In this document: positions 1 to 10,436 of the stretch, one piece after another
Position numbering within the stretch: position 1 is the first letter of the stretch
How the letters are laid out: each line of letters starts with the position of its first letter
NCBI GenBank assembly: GCA_963675135.1
Contig: OY776124.1
Span: 6,989,001-7,053,000 of the forward strand
Length of the DNA stretch: 64,000 nucleotides
Direction of reading: 5' to 3'
Origin: Galeopsis tetrahit
Lineage: Eukaryota > Streptophyta > Magnoliopsida > Lamiales > Lamiaceae
The notes under the pieces: model-generated
Seen by the model: only the letters and a program-made list of their open reading frames with translations
Told to the model about the DNA's origin: nothing
The model's database searches: none
Position numbers and translations under genes: made by a program

Positions 1-150
1 GTTCAATTTCATTATTCCCACTTTTCTTTTTTGGTTGTCCAATTTTATTATGTCCATTCCCTTTTTGGAAATAATACTATTTACACTTCTTTATCTCCAC
101 CCTCCAACCATCACTTATTTACTCAAATTGCCACGTAATTAATATTCATC
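1..150. mobile_element. Partial Stowaway-like MITE
   Basis: The first ~135 bases match, with scattered differences, the left part of the complete MITE at 20210-20501. The CTCCCTCC-type terminus would lie just outside the window, and similarity fades after ~135. Bases 150-376 are AT-rich spacer with no recognisable gene. Confidence 0.55.
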
Positions 151-376
151 ATAATTTCCCCATCCAGGATTTCATCATCCGTATTTCCCCCGTCCTACAT
201 AATCTCAAAACAAACACCCCCTAAAAATTCTAATGATATAGTACTCCATTTGTGCCGTCGTAAACTCTACTACAACTTTTTGCACTAAATTTAAAAACAT
301 AATATAAAATGTATATTGAATAGTTATGGTAAAAATAAGAAAATGTAAAAATATATTGAAAAGAGAAAAAATATTT

Positions 377-2976
377 CGACCAATCTGGTTATGGAATACT
401 GCATCAACCATCTGTTGATACGTAGCTCCTGCATTGATAAGTCAAAACGACATTCTAACATAACCGAATGTACCACATGTAGCAATAAAACATACCTTGG
501 GGATATCCGCTAGATTTAACTGTATTTGGTGATATTCCTGATAGGCGTCCATCATACTTAGCAACTTGAATCCCGAAGTTGTATCGACCAATTGATCGAT
601 TCGTGGCAAAGGATAATGATCTTCCGGACAAGCTTTATTCAAGTCCCGAAAATCAATACACATCCTCCACTTTCTAGCTACTTTGGATACCAATACAACA
701 TTGGAGAGCCATTTAGGAAACTTGACTCTACGAACATGCCCAGCTTCGAGCAACTTCTCGATCTCTGCTTTTTATGATTGCATTCTTTTCAGATCCAAAG
801 TTTCTAAGCTTCTACTTCACTGGCTTAGCTTTAGGATCTACGTTAAGGTGGTGCATGGCCACCTCCGGAGGTATTCTTGTCATATCAAAGGAAGAAAAGA
901 TAAAAATATCCGCATTTTTTCTCAGTGTACAAATTACCTCTTCAGCTACTTCAGGTTCCATCTAAACCCCTATCTTCGTCGTGAATCCTGTTTTCCCAGG
1001 ATACAACTCCACGCTCATCAGCTTGAATCTTGGGTAGCTATCCAGCTTCCCCAACAACTTTCTACTTTTTTAGCTCGGGGTCGTCCCCTTTGATCCTTCC
1101 TAGATCTCGAGTTACAACTTTGTCAGCCATCTTGACAGACTCCACGTTACATTTGCGGGCCTGGTATTGATCATTTCGAACTTCTCCAGTACCTCTAGGT
1201 GCTAGAAATTTAATCTTCATGTGGAAGGTTGATACAATAGCCTGAAACAGGTTCAAGCTATGCCTTCCCATTATCACATTGTAGGAGGACGGGACGTCCA
1301 CAATGAGGAAGTCGATCATCATTACTCGTTTGGATGGGGCATCTCCTAGCCCCACCTACCATGTTACCAACCCCAGGGGTTGGATAGGTCCTCCAAAGAA
1401 TCCATAGAACGATGTCTCTGCTGGAACGCGCCGGCGAAGGCGGTCCATCACCGGGATCGTTGTCGGATGCCAAACGTATAAATAACGAATTAAAACCTAA
1501 ACATGCATCTAAAGCAGAATTTAGATTCGTTACCCTTGAAGATCGAGACGTTGATTCCAATCTACAGATCTTCTAGCCTGTCTCCCAACCTCGCTCGAAC
1601 ACCGGGTGGACGACGCGCTATCAAACGTGGAGAAGGTGCCCCAGTTTCGTCTCCTTGAAACCCTAGCCGTTTTTCTCAATTTCGTGTGTGCTAGGGTTTC
1701 AAAACTATTTTGAGGCTCCTATTTATAATCTCCATAAGTTCATGGGCCAGGCTAGGGATCCATTAGAAGGTATAGGGTTTGGGCTTCTTACAGGCCCAAA
1801 TACTCTTATGTTCAGCCCAGAACATATAATTTGGCCCGAGAACATTAATTCATTCCACTAGAGAATTAATGTTGCACTCCCGTCCTATCCCGAACTGAAT
1901 CAGGGCTTCTATTAGACTTTATAATTCCCCGTGTTTAAGATATCGCACGTCCATTAATTATTAAAGCTTCTGACTTATTTAAATAATTAATTTCTATAAT
2001 TCCTTGAGTAGTACCACTCAACCTTGTTGTCGTACGGATTAAATCCACCTGCAGGGTTTAATACGACAATCCTTTATGAGTTTCCTCAAGGGGACATCAT
2101 CAGCCTGGAAGTACAGGACACGGTGCCCTAATGCCAATAAGTAGATATCATGCGAGTGATGCCACTACCCAAAATACGGAGCGTGAAGAATCTACCAAAA
2201 TTCTCACCTATGATACATCAAAGTAGTGAACAAGCACCCCACACATCTAAATATCACACTTAGGGTTAAGAATCATAAAAGTCACCAAGACCTCTAGTTC
2301 TTCATAACAGTCAGAACAGAAGAACATGTCTTATCTGTGATCCATTCAATACGCCACAGCGCACTAGTATAAACTAATGGCCAAGACAAACCACTAACAA
2401 GTTTACACTACTACTTAAACCAATAGTTTTGTCCATAACTATCTCAGTTGTGAATACTGTTTATATCTTACAAGGAACTGACAATGTGATCTTCTGTGTG
2501 ACTACAAACCCACCACATCGTCTACAATGCAAGATAAGCAGACATACAAGTAATCACAAAGAATGCAATAATGTGAAAAACCATTTATTTCAGATAAAAG
2601 GAAATCGAATATACGTCACAAAAGCCCACTAAAAGTTTGCTTTACAGTATACACCAACAGTCTCAATGGGCTTTAGTTTCGCGTTCAAATCCATCTTTCT
2701 AAAACACTCGAGGAACATTATGTCCGTCGAGCTTCCAGTGTCCACAAATACTCGAGCTACATCATAGCCCGCAATGTCCGCTGTTATCACAAGGGCATCG
2801 TTGTGATGCACCTGAGTCTCTCCTGCATCCTCAGGACCAAATTTAATACCAGGAGTGGTCACCACATGCCCGACTTCCCTATCTTCTTTCTGATGTTCGG
2901 TCCTCAAGGTCCGAACACTTTTCTTCTGTCTAAAAGAGTCTCCATCAGTTGGACCCCCAATGATCATCTGGATCAA
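377..2976 (-). pseudogene. pol (protease - reverse transcriptase) of Ty3/gypsy element, split and truncated
   Basis: From high to low coordinates: the protease begins at 2976-2647 with the active-site motif VFVDTGSSTD. It is then cut by the nested insertion at 1413-2646. It resumes at about 1411-1062 with YNVIMGRHSLN, the typical end of the protease domain. The spacer 1060-760 carries the conserved HHLNVD-type linker but has an in-frame stop. The RT finger/palm (753-377) shows WRMCIDFRDLNKACPEDHYPLP and then RMSF with a stop where PFGL is expected. The YVDD box is missing because the element is truncated at 377. Confidence 0.85.
1413..2646 (-). mobile_element. Nested LTR-like insertion (probable solo LTR)
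   Basis: A 1234-bp block with TG...CA ends splits the gypsy protease. Read on the minus strand it holds a TATA-like TTATAAATA near 1723-1715 followed by leader-like sequence with AAACCCTAG motifs. It has no long ORF, and no PBS or PPT adjoins it, so a solo LTR of an unrelated family is the simplest reading. I could not find a convincing target duplication, so the exact ends are uncertain by about 20 bases. Confidence 0.55.
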
Positions 2977-3069
2977 ACCTCGCTTCTGGGGTTGAGGAGG
3001 TTGATCCTCTACGTTAGCTCGAGGCTCTTTCTCCTTATCGTCTTGCCTTCGTTCAAACTCCTTCCTTTT

Positions 3070-4800
3070 CTACCGTCGAGGGCTTAGTCTATCTCGGTAG
3101 ACAAATTCTTTCAAATGGCATGCCTGGATCAACCTTTCGATTTCATCTCTCAAATGAAAGCAATTATTCGTATCGTGTCCATACTCATTATGGAAGCAAA
3201 ATAATTTGTCAGATTTGGACTTCATGGGTCCTCTAGTTCGTGAGTATGGGTATTTAATTTCGGGATGATCTCCTGCTACCTTGAGCACCTCGACAGGTTC
3301 GAGCTTCAGAGGTGTATATTTCTCGAATCTTGGTCTAGGTCCCGATCCTCCAGGACCTCCAATAGTTCCAGAAGTTCCAGTCTTCTTGGACGATTCTGAG
3401 TTGCTTCTCTTCATCACCGGTTCTTCCATTTTCTCATTCCTGGATATCTTCGTCTCTAACCTCTTAGCTTTCTTCACCTCCTCGAGTGTGAGGTATTTCT
3501 CTGCTCTGTGCAGCAACTCGTAGAATGTTTGCACTGGTTTCTTCGTTAATGAAGAAAACAAATCTCTGTCTCTCAGCCCGTTGATCAGGACATTAATCTT
3601 GACCTCCTGTGAGGCCGTAGGTACCTCCAAAGCAGCTTGGTTGAACCTTTTTCAGAAAGGCTTTGAGACTTTCATTCTCTCCTTGTCTTAGGTTAAACAA
3701 GGTCAGAGTGGCTCGGGGCTGTCTTCTTGCGCTAGCGAACAGGTGCAAAAAGAGTTCACTGAATCTGGCCCACAAACTGATTGTACCTGGTTCCAGTTGG
3801 GTGAACCATTGCTGAGCTACTTTTTCTAGAGTTGTCAAGAAAACTCTGCATTTCACACGTTCTCCATATCGATGTAAGAGGGTTGCGTTCTCGAACCTCA
3901 CAAGGTGTTCATAAGGTTCCGCCGTTCCATCCTATTCAAAGTTCAAAGATTTGAAATTAGAAGGCAGCTCATTGTGTAATATCTCAGCGGAAAACTGACA
4001 GCTAGCAGTAGGAGAAAGTTTACTTACGTGACTTGTCATGTGTTTCCTCATGGCTTTCATTTCTCTTTGCAAGGCTTGTAGCTAATCGCTCACAGCACCT
4101 GGGTAGGTGTCCTCAGTACTCTATTCAATCTCTGGGACCTCAGCTCGTCCAGTATCAGGATTCTGATTCCTTCTCTCGTACCAGGTAGGAACACTTCTTT
4201 CTGCTTGGGATGCCACTTTCCCACTCTCTCTCTCCTTGGCCTCCAACGTCTCTCGAAAGGGTTTGAGAGATTCCAGGTCCTCGAGGACCTCCAACTTCTG
4301 CAGCTCATGAGTGCACCGGGGGTGCCGACACTCCTTGAGCGGCCATCATTCTCTCCATGGCTCGTGCAACCAGCGCATTCAATTGCTCGGTGGTCACGAT
4401 CATCATCTCAGCACTCATAGCACCAATGAGTGCTCTGTTTCTTGGTTCATCTCTAGGCACACTAGATGTACCAGCAGCATCTCCAGCCGTAATGGGGGCG
4501 GTTCTTCCGGCCCCTCCTGTCAAAGCTTGAGGTCCTACAGGTGTAGGGGACGGAGTCACTTCCAAGGGTGTGCTCTTGCCCGTAGTAAGGCCTGTATCAA
4601 CAGTAGGCGGAAAAGGTGTGGATGCAGGACATTTTCCTCGATTCACGGATGAACCCACCAACGATGTCGGTGGGGGAATTGGCGGCGCAACTCCTCCTCA
4701 TGTTGGGGTTCCGGTTTCAGTCGGAATAGTGGGTGGCGGTACTCATCTCCCATCTTTCGTTTGTTGAGGAGTTTCTCGTTTACCTCCCATAATTCATAAT
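3070..4800 (-). pseudogene. gag of Ty3/gypsy element (broken)
   Basis: Several minus-strand frames join into a gag. There is a low-complexity Pro/Thr-rich N-terminal part (about 4660-4300). The retrotransposon gag core (about 3900-3590) has a W..F..LF pattern and the conserved LRQGENESLKAFLKK segment. A charged C-terminal part (3630-3070) contains a zinc-knuckle-like CFHNEYGHDTNNC. Frames shift near 4305, 4090 and 3600, so no complete protein can be made. In an intact element this protein forms the cytoplasmic virus-like particle that packages the RNA. Confidence 0.75.
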
Positions 4801-4829
4801 AAAATTTCTCACGCCTTAGTTCAATATTT

Positions 4830-4845
4830 CCCACAGACGGCGTCA
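4830..4845 (-). other. Primer-binding site (tRNA-Asp-like)
   Basis: The minus strand reads TGACGCCGTCTGTGGG just inside the LTR end. This is one base away from the TGGCGCCGT... site complementary to tRNA-Asp that is usual in Tat/Athila-type plant elements. Confidence 0.65.
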
Positions 4846-4850
4846 GTTGA

Positions 4851-5793
4851 TGTGTCAAAAAAGAACACACAACGATTAATAATCTCGCACCTGGGATTCA
4901 GCGATCACAGGCTGGATTATAGCTGAGCTCTTCGTCTCCAAAAGACTTTGATACCTGCAAAAAAAACCCGCGAAAGAGATCTCCGGCGCGGGTCCTCCGA
5001 CGCTCAAGTCAGAACCGGCGATCTCAAGGAAAAAGTAAGGAGCAATCTGTCTCTAAGAAAGCTCTGCAATAATATTAATATAATGTTCTTGTTTCTCATG
5101 AGTAATTCAGGTTTATTTCAGCTTATATCGGTGCACCGGAAAGTATGTCAGGGAACTTTCCGGTGGATAAGTGTATCAGAATAGTAGGTTTCTGTTGATG
5201 TAGTTAAATATCATAAATAACCCGCGAAAGGGCGTATCAATAGTACCTCTAGGGAAGAGTTATCCGCTTACCTTATTTCTCTCAACTGTCAAAGTAGTGG
5301 GCTCAAGCCTAAGGCTAAATTTGCCTCCACTAGCTCGTCCGAGCTCCGAGAAAAGCGGGATACGTGTGATATCCCCACACGTCCATTGCCCACGAAGTGG
5401 GGTCCAAACTTGATGCGCACGTTTCGCGATTTGAATCTCCAGGACTTGTTGGTACTCGAGAACCTTCAGGTTTGAACTCCTTAAATTTGGGTCCAAGTCC
5501 AACAATTCCCCTAGAAAGGTGGAAAGCTTATGACTTGGTCATCTCAGGGCTGATTCTCATCTTCATGTGGCTCATTGGTCTCATTCTCTGTGGATTTGGG
5601 CCCGATCTAGGCCCAATCCATCATCTCAAATGTCCATCATCAATATATCAACAATTGTCATCATAATAATTGATATAAGTAAATGAATAATTACGTAATC
5701 ATATCCAAATCTCATTGGATATAACTCATCCGGATACCACGTGTCATTTTCTCATAGGACGACACATTTTGTCCACATCAAATACCTTACACA
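4851..5793 (-). repeat. 5' LTR of the Ty3/gypsy element
   Basis: The block runs TGTGT...ACACA (943 bp) and lies directly upstream, on the minus strand, of the primer-binding site. No second copy is in the window, so the boundary rests on the terminal inverted bases and the PBS position. Confidence 0.65.
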
Positions 5794-6001
5794 ATCTAAC
5801 TATCTATATAGCGTTGACTTTTCTTGGATCCCTCCTCATTGGGCTTTTTTAATTAATTATTAATGTTTTAATTTTTTTTTACTTATGAATTGGTGTTTGA
5901 GGGGGTTTTATTAAAATAAAAGGGAGCGCCCTCCATGTAGGCGCCCCTCCCCTTTCCAACAGCTTTGCAAGCCTCAGAATGTCATAAGAAATCGTTTTGT
6001 C

Positions 6002-6128
6002 CTCGTGTACTTTGTGTGGAGTCTATGAAAAAAAACATCACAAAATAAGTAAAATATTTTGCCAATCTCGTGTACTTTTTGTGGAGTCTATGGAGAAAAA
6101 CATCACAAAACAAGTAAAATATTTTACC
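6002..6128. repeat. Tandem duplication, 65-bp unit, two copies
   Basis: CTCGTGTACTTTGTGTGGAG begins at 6002 and a near-identical copy begins at 6067. Both units run into CATCACAAAA and AGTAAAATATTTT. It lies inside the proposed Helitron. Confidence 0.8.
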
Positions 6129-6129
6129 A

Positions 6130-9100
6130 TTTTGGAGGTGGTATATAGGTAAAAAATACTTCCAATTCTGCGCATTATGTACATAAGTACACAACAATCC
6201 ATCACATCTATATTTATATATTTGCAAACCTCTAAAGTGACACATGTCACCATCACATTTCTTCTTACATCAAACACTACTTAAAACCTCTCCATTTCAA
6301 AAATTCTCAACTCTCATTCATTTTCAATTTTATATTTTAATCTCAACCCTCCACTCTAACTTTTAATCTCAACCTTACATCCTTATTCATTACTCCTATA
6401 TAAACCTCAACATTTTCTCATTTTAACCACTCAAGTTTTAATCTTTCAACTTTGTCTTCTCCGAATTTCACCGATCAATTTTTTCCGGTCGTTTGTCTAG
6501 AAAAAATTTTGACCATCAATTTTAAATTTCACTCGATTCTCTCGATTTTGTCATCTCCTGTAATTTATCCCGTTCATCACTTATAAAGGATTTTGTCAAG
6601 AAGGATTTTAATCTCTCTTGAGTTTTCTCCATTGATCTACAAAGAAGGATTTTATTGGATTTGATGAAAGAATATCAAATTTAATTTGGATGAAGAATTG
6701 TAGACAAATAATGTCAAATGTAATAATAGCATACTTTGAATGAAGAATATCAACCCATTTTGTTTAATTTATGTTGTAATTTTTTTTATTTTGTTGGCAA
6801 CATTTACATATTTTTTTTATATTAAATATATTTTGAGACGGTGATAATTTAAATCTTTCGATGGAGTATATATTTGCCTACATAATCATTTTTGGGATAG
6901 TGTAATAAATCATTTATGGGATATGTTTTAAATCTTATGATATGCAACATATATTTTGGCAACATTCAATTTTTTTTTTCTACATTCAACCGAAATTTAC
7001 GTTAATTAATAAATATTTGCCACAATTTAAGTTCTCCATATGAAATAAATGAATATAATCTTTGTCACAATTTATGTTATTTGTCATTAAAAAAAAATGT
7101 TAATTCCACCCAATAAGTAATAAATGAATTTAGTTTTAATTTACTTTAATTTATGTTAAATAATAAATTTCATGTCATTATGTTAATTGATTCATATGAC
7201 TTTCAATTTATAAATAGATTTTAAAATATTAAAAAACATATTACGAAGTATAAAATAATAAAAATAAATATTATCAGATAAAATAAAAGTATTCTCATGA
7301 TTAACAGAATTAGTAAAAGATGAAAGTTAATTGTTAATTAATATAGAATTTTCTGTTAAAAAAAAAATATATATATATATAATTTGAAACTGAATTATAC
7401 GACATACCATCAACAAAAATTTGGTGGCACTAATTAATTATTTTTGTGGGATAAATATAAAATTAGTACTATTAGTTGTCATTAATTAGTGTGGGAAAAA
7501 TTCGGTGCACTAATTTATTTAGTCCCAATTTAGATTGTATATCAATCCAATAACGTAAAAGTTTCTATAATTTAATTGTGAATTTAAATTAATCATGAAA
7601 TTTTAATTGATAGTAATAATTAATGTGGCCAATATTATGCCACCGAATTTTATATTAATTAAATAAGTAATAAATATTTGTCACAATTTATGGATAAGAA
7701 TGTTTGCCACAATTTATGTTAATTAATAAATTGTGGTTAAGAATAGAAGTTCTTTTGTCATTGAGAAATATGTTATGATTCATGACACTTTACTTTTTTA
7801 CATCAATGTCATTTATTAATTTACGTTAAATAATAATGAGTGATATTTGAGTTCAATTGATTATACAATTGAAATTGGACTCCAATAAATTTGGTCAAAT
7901 GTTGATCCATAGATAAGTTGAATATTAAAATTCAAATGTATCTATACACTCAATTGTATGAGAGAATTTGACAGTAATAAATTATGTAAATATTGTACTG
8001 GTGAGATATGTAAATGCTTGATTTTTTTATATTCACTCTCTAGAAATGATGTAAATATTGTTCATATTCTCATACTGTTATGTTTTCTTCTTTTATTATG
8101 TGGTTTTCTTCTGTTAATCTTAATGAAAAAAGGTAAAATAAATAAATAAAAATGAAGCAAGTTCCCCTAAAGTTTTTTTTGTTGGACATACACCTCTTTC
8201 AGATAATATTATGTAGTAATACTAGCAAATGAAATTTAATTTTAAATTTAATTTTTTTTAGTGTAGTTTAATAAATTTGGCCACACTCTAATCCAATTTT
8301 TTATTTTGTGAAATATTTATTTCAATTTCCAGTGTGGTTCGACTCTTAATAATGTTTAAGACTGGAAGTGAAAATTGACTATGCTTATGCGCAACAAATA
8401 TGAATGGTGTTGAGTATAAAGTTGATGTGGACACTAAAATTGAGAGGAGTTAGATGATAAATGACATTATTGTATAAAGCATAAAGTAGCATTTTTTCCC
8501 TCTAAATTGTCTTCTTCAATATTTTTTTTAAGTTCAAATCTTATGTTTGCCTATCTACTACATTGATTTGTAATTAGTAACTCATCTTACTATCAATGAA
8601 CTTGCAGGTGCAATTTATTGTGGAGATATATCTTAATTTTAGACTTGGACAGTGGGTAGCATGATACAACAGTACTATCAAGATGAATATTTCTTGCATT
8701 GTCCAAGGGCTTTGGGTTTTGATTTTTTTATTTATTTATAAAGTATTTGTTACTCTATATTTTATCTTTTACTGTTCGAATTTTTTAAATATATAAAACG
8801 ACCAGGTATAAAAATACATAAATAACTACTTAAATTTAATACTATTATTTTATATTTCTCTACGACATAATGCACTCATTCATGAAAAAAATGAAGTATT
8901 ATCGTACAAAGATATTAGAGGAGTGTGATAGGTTATCTTTAATGGGTGAAACTTGCAGCTATATATAGAGGAGTGTGATACGTTTTAGTTTTATAAACTT
9001 TTATGATCAGTAAACAAAAATGTAGATTGAGTTTAAAAAGTAATGAGTAAATGTGTGTATATTTTGAGGGTGCAAGTTATGACTTATGACGATGTTTTTT

Positions 9101-9249
9101 TTTTTTTTTTAGTGTACAAATTGGTATGTGACATCAAAATATTGCAAGTGTGAAATATTTTGAGGGACGGAGGAAGTCTAATAGTACTCATTTATCAACT
9201 CTTATACTAAAGATAAAACTGATAATATGGGATGAGGCGCTGATGTATA
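6130..9249. other. AT-rich Helitron interior
   Basis: No gene is recognised. The stretch is AT-rich with short homopolymers, a (TA)n run near 7370, and a promoter-like pyrimidine-rich segment with CTATATAAAC near 6397. Short open frames have no recognisable motifs. Confidence 0.5.
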
Positions 9250-9600
9250 ACATATTTTAATCTGCAAAGTCTAAAAGACATAATTAGAAGTTTTGATGTT
9301 TGGACGTCTGATTTGTCTTTTCGAGGAAAGACAGTCGATCTTGGTGGAGATATTAGACACATTCTACCTATTATACCTAAGGGTTCTAGATCGATAAGTT
9401 ATAGTTTACCCTACCATTACATCTCTCTATTTATGAAAACATTGTAAGGTACTAAAACTAATGAGGAACATTATGTTGCATACTAGAAATTCTAACGATA
9501 ACAACACTTCCAACGAGATAGTTGAATTTTAAAAGTTGAAGATGGTGATCTTAGTGATAGTCCTGAGAATTTTGCTAGAGGATTGATTTTCTTAAGAATA
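9250..9600 (+). pseudogene. RepHel helicase fragment (Helitron transposase)
   Basis: The frame starting at 9319 reads FRGKTVDLGGDIRHILPII, followed by PKGSRS. This is the conserved PIF1-family helicase segment of plant Helitron RepHel proteins, usually (F)GGK..V.GGDFRQ.LPV.PKG. Weaker similarity extends upstream (SLKDIIRSFD) and downstream (LKVEDGDLSD). Stops and frameshifts interrupt it and no Rep endonuclease motif is visible, so this is a relic. Its position inside the element, close to the 3' hairpin, supports the Helitron call. Confidence 0.7.
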
Positions 9601-9862
9601 ATTTAAATTTTACATATTTTGAATACACATAATCCGTAATTGGTATATGTAGTTGACAATATTTATTTTTATGTATTTGATAACTTTGGTACAAATAAGT
9701 ATTTTGAGGATAAGGTTAATGTTCTCTATTCGAGTATATTTTTTTTATACATATAATCTATATATTGCTATAACATTTCCTTTTTTATTTTTGAATAGAA
9801 TAATAAATTTACAAACTATACATGTTTTAAAAATTATTTTTTAATTAATAAATTTATTTCAA

Positions 9863-9894
9863 CCCCGCGTAAAAAAACGCGGGTCTTACACTAG
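9863..9894 (+). other. Helitron 3' terminal hairpin and CTAG end
   Basis: A 7-bp GC-rich stem (CCCGCGT / ACGCGGG) with an A-rich loop is followed by TCTTACA and the terminal CTAG, then a target T. This is the termination signature of rolling-circle transposons. Confidence 0.85.
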
Positions 9895-9966
9895 TCTCCT
9901 ATAATTGCAAAAAAAACCTCTCATTTGTATTTTATAGTATCTTTAACTACGCATCATATACAAAAC

Positions 9967-10224
9967 TATAAAGGGTTAAAGGGTTGATTTATACACCCCA
10001 CTGATACACCCTATGTATTTACAGATACACCCTTGATGTGTATATCTCTTAATTAGGTTGTTAGGTTGTTATTAGCAGTTATGTTAACTGTTAGATTAGT
10101 AGTTATTAAGCCCTTTGTATTTATAGGGCTAATTAGTTCTCATTTGTAATCACTTACCTTTTCTACAGAATTCTCAAATTCTATCTTCATAATAAAGAAT
10201 GGTGTTCTTCCTTTTAATTCTACA
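9967..10224 (+). repeat. 5' LTR of copia element
   Basis: It is 258 bp, begins TATAAAGGG and ends TTCTACA, and matches 14813-15070 except at two bases (G/A and C/T). The start lacks the canonical TG but is fixed by the AAAAC target duplication. It contains TATTTATAGGG near 10118, a likely TATA region for element transcription. Confidence 0.92.
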
Positions 10225-10236
10225 TGGTATCAGTTT
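10225..10236 (+). other. Primer-binding site (initiator tRNA-Met type)
   Basis: TGGTATCAG follows the 5' LTR directly. This is the start of the TGGTATCAGAGC site complementary to initiator tRNA-Met used by most plant copia elements. Confidence 0.88.
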
Positions 10237-10436
10237 CCTCACGAAATTGAAAACCAATTCGATCCAATTGCTTCCGTTCTTGCTCTGAATCCTTTGATCC
10301 TCATATCGATTTTCGATTCTTGTTTTCCTTTTTTTTTCTCCCTCGATCCCCTTTTGTGTTTAATCACAATCGATCGATTTCTTGTTATCTCCCTGTTCTT
10401 GGTTGATTCATCTGTTCGACGCCATCTTCTGCATCC

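Larger units (their letters stand above)
377..5793 (-). mobile_element. Degenerate Ty3/gypsy LTR retrotransposon, truncated
   Basis: Read on the minus strand, the order is 5' LTR (5793-4851), primer-binding site, gag, aspartic protease and reverse transcriptase. Homology stops abruptly at about 377, in the RT after a QIGRN motif. The rest of RT, RNase H, integrase and the 3' LTR are absent. Coding similarity is broken by stops and frameshifts and by a nested LTR-like insertion at 1413-2646, so the copy is dead. The tRNA-Asp-like PBS and the linker upstream of RT suggest the Tat/Athila side of Ty3/gypsy. Lineage assignment is inference. Confidence 0.85.
5803..9894 (+). mobile_element. Helitron (degenerate)
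   Basis: The 3' end is textbook: a CCCGCGT/ACGCGGG hairpin at 9863-9883, a short spacer, then CTAG at 9891-9894 followed by T. Near the 3' end is a decayed Helitron helicase. The proposed 5' end is the TCTATATAG at 5803 preceded by A, as expected for insertion between A and T. It lies 10 bp outside the gypsy LTR and is less certain than the 3' end. Most of the ~4.1-kb interior is AT-rich and non-coding, so the element is not autonomous. Confidence 0.65.

Noticed and set aside
683..1093. 136-codon plus-strand open frame
   Set aside because: Antisense shadow of the gypsy linker and reverse-transcriptase region, which has clear homology on the minus strand.
4311..4652. 113-codon plus-strand open frame
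   Set aside because: Antisense shadow of the gypsy gag N-terminal region.
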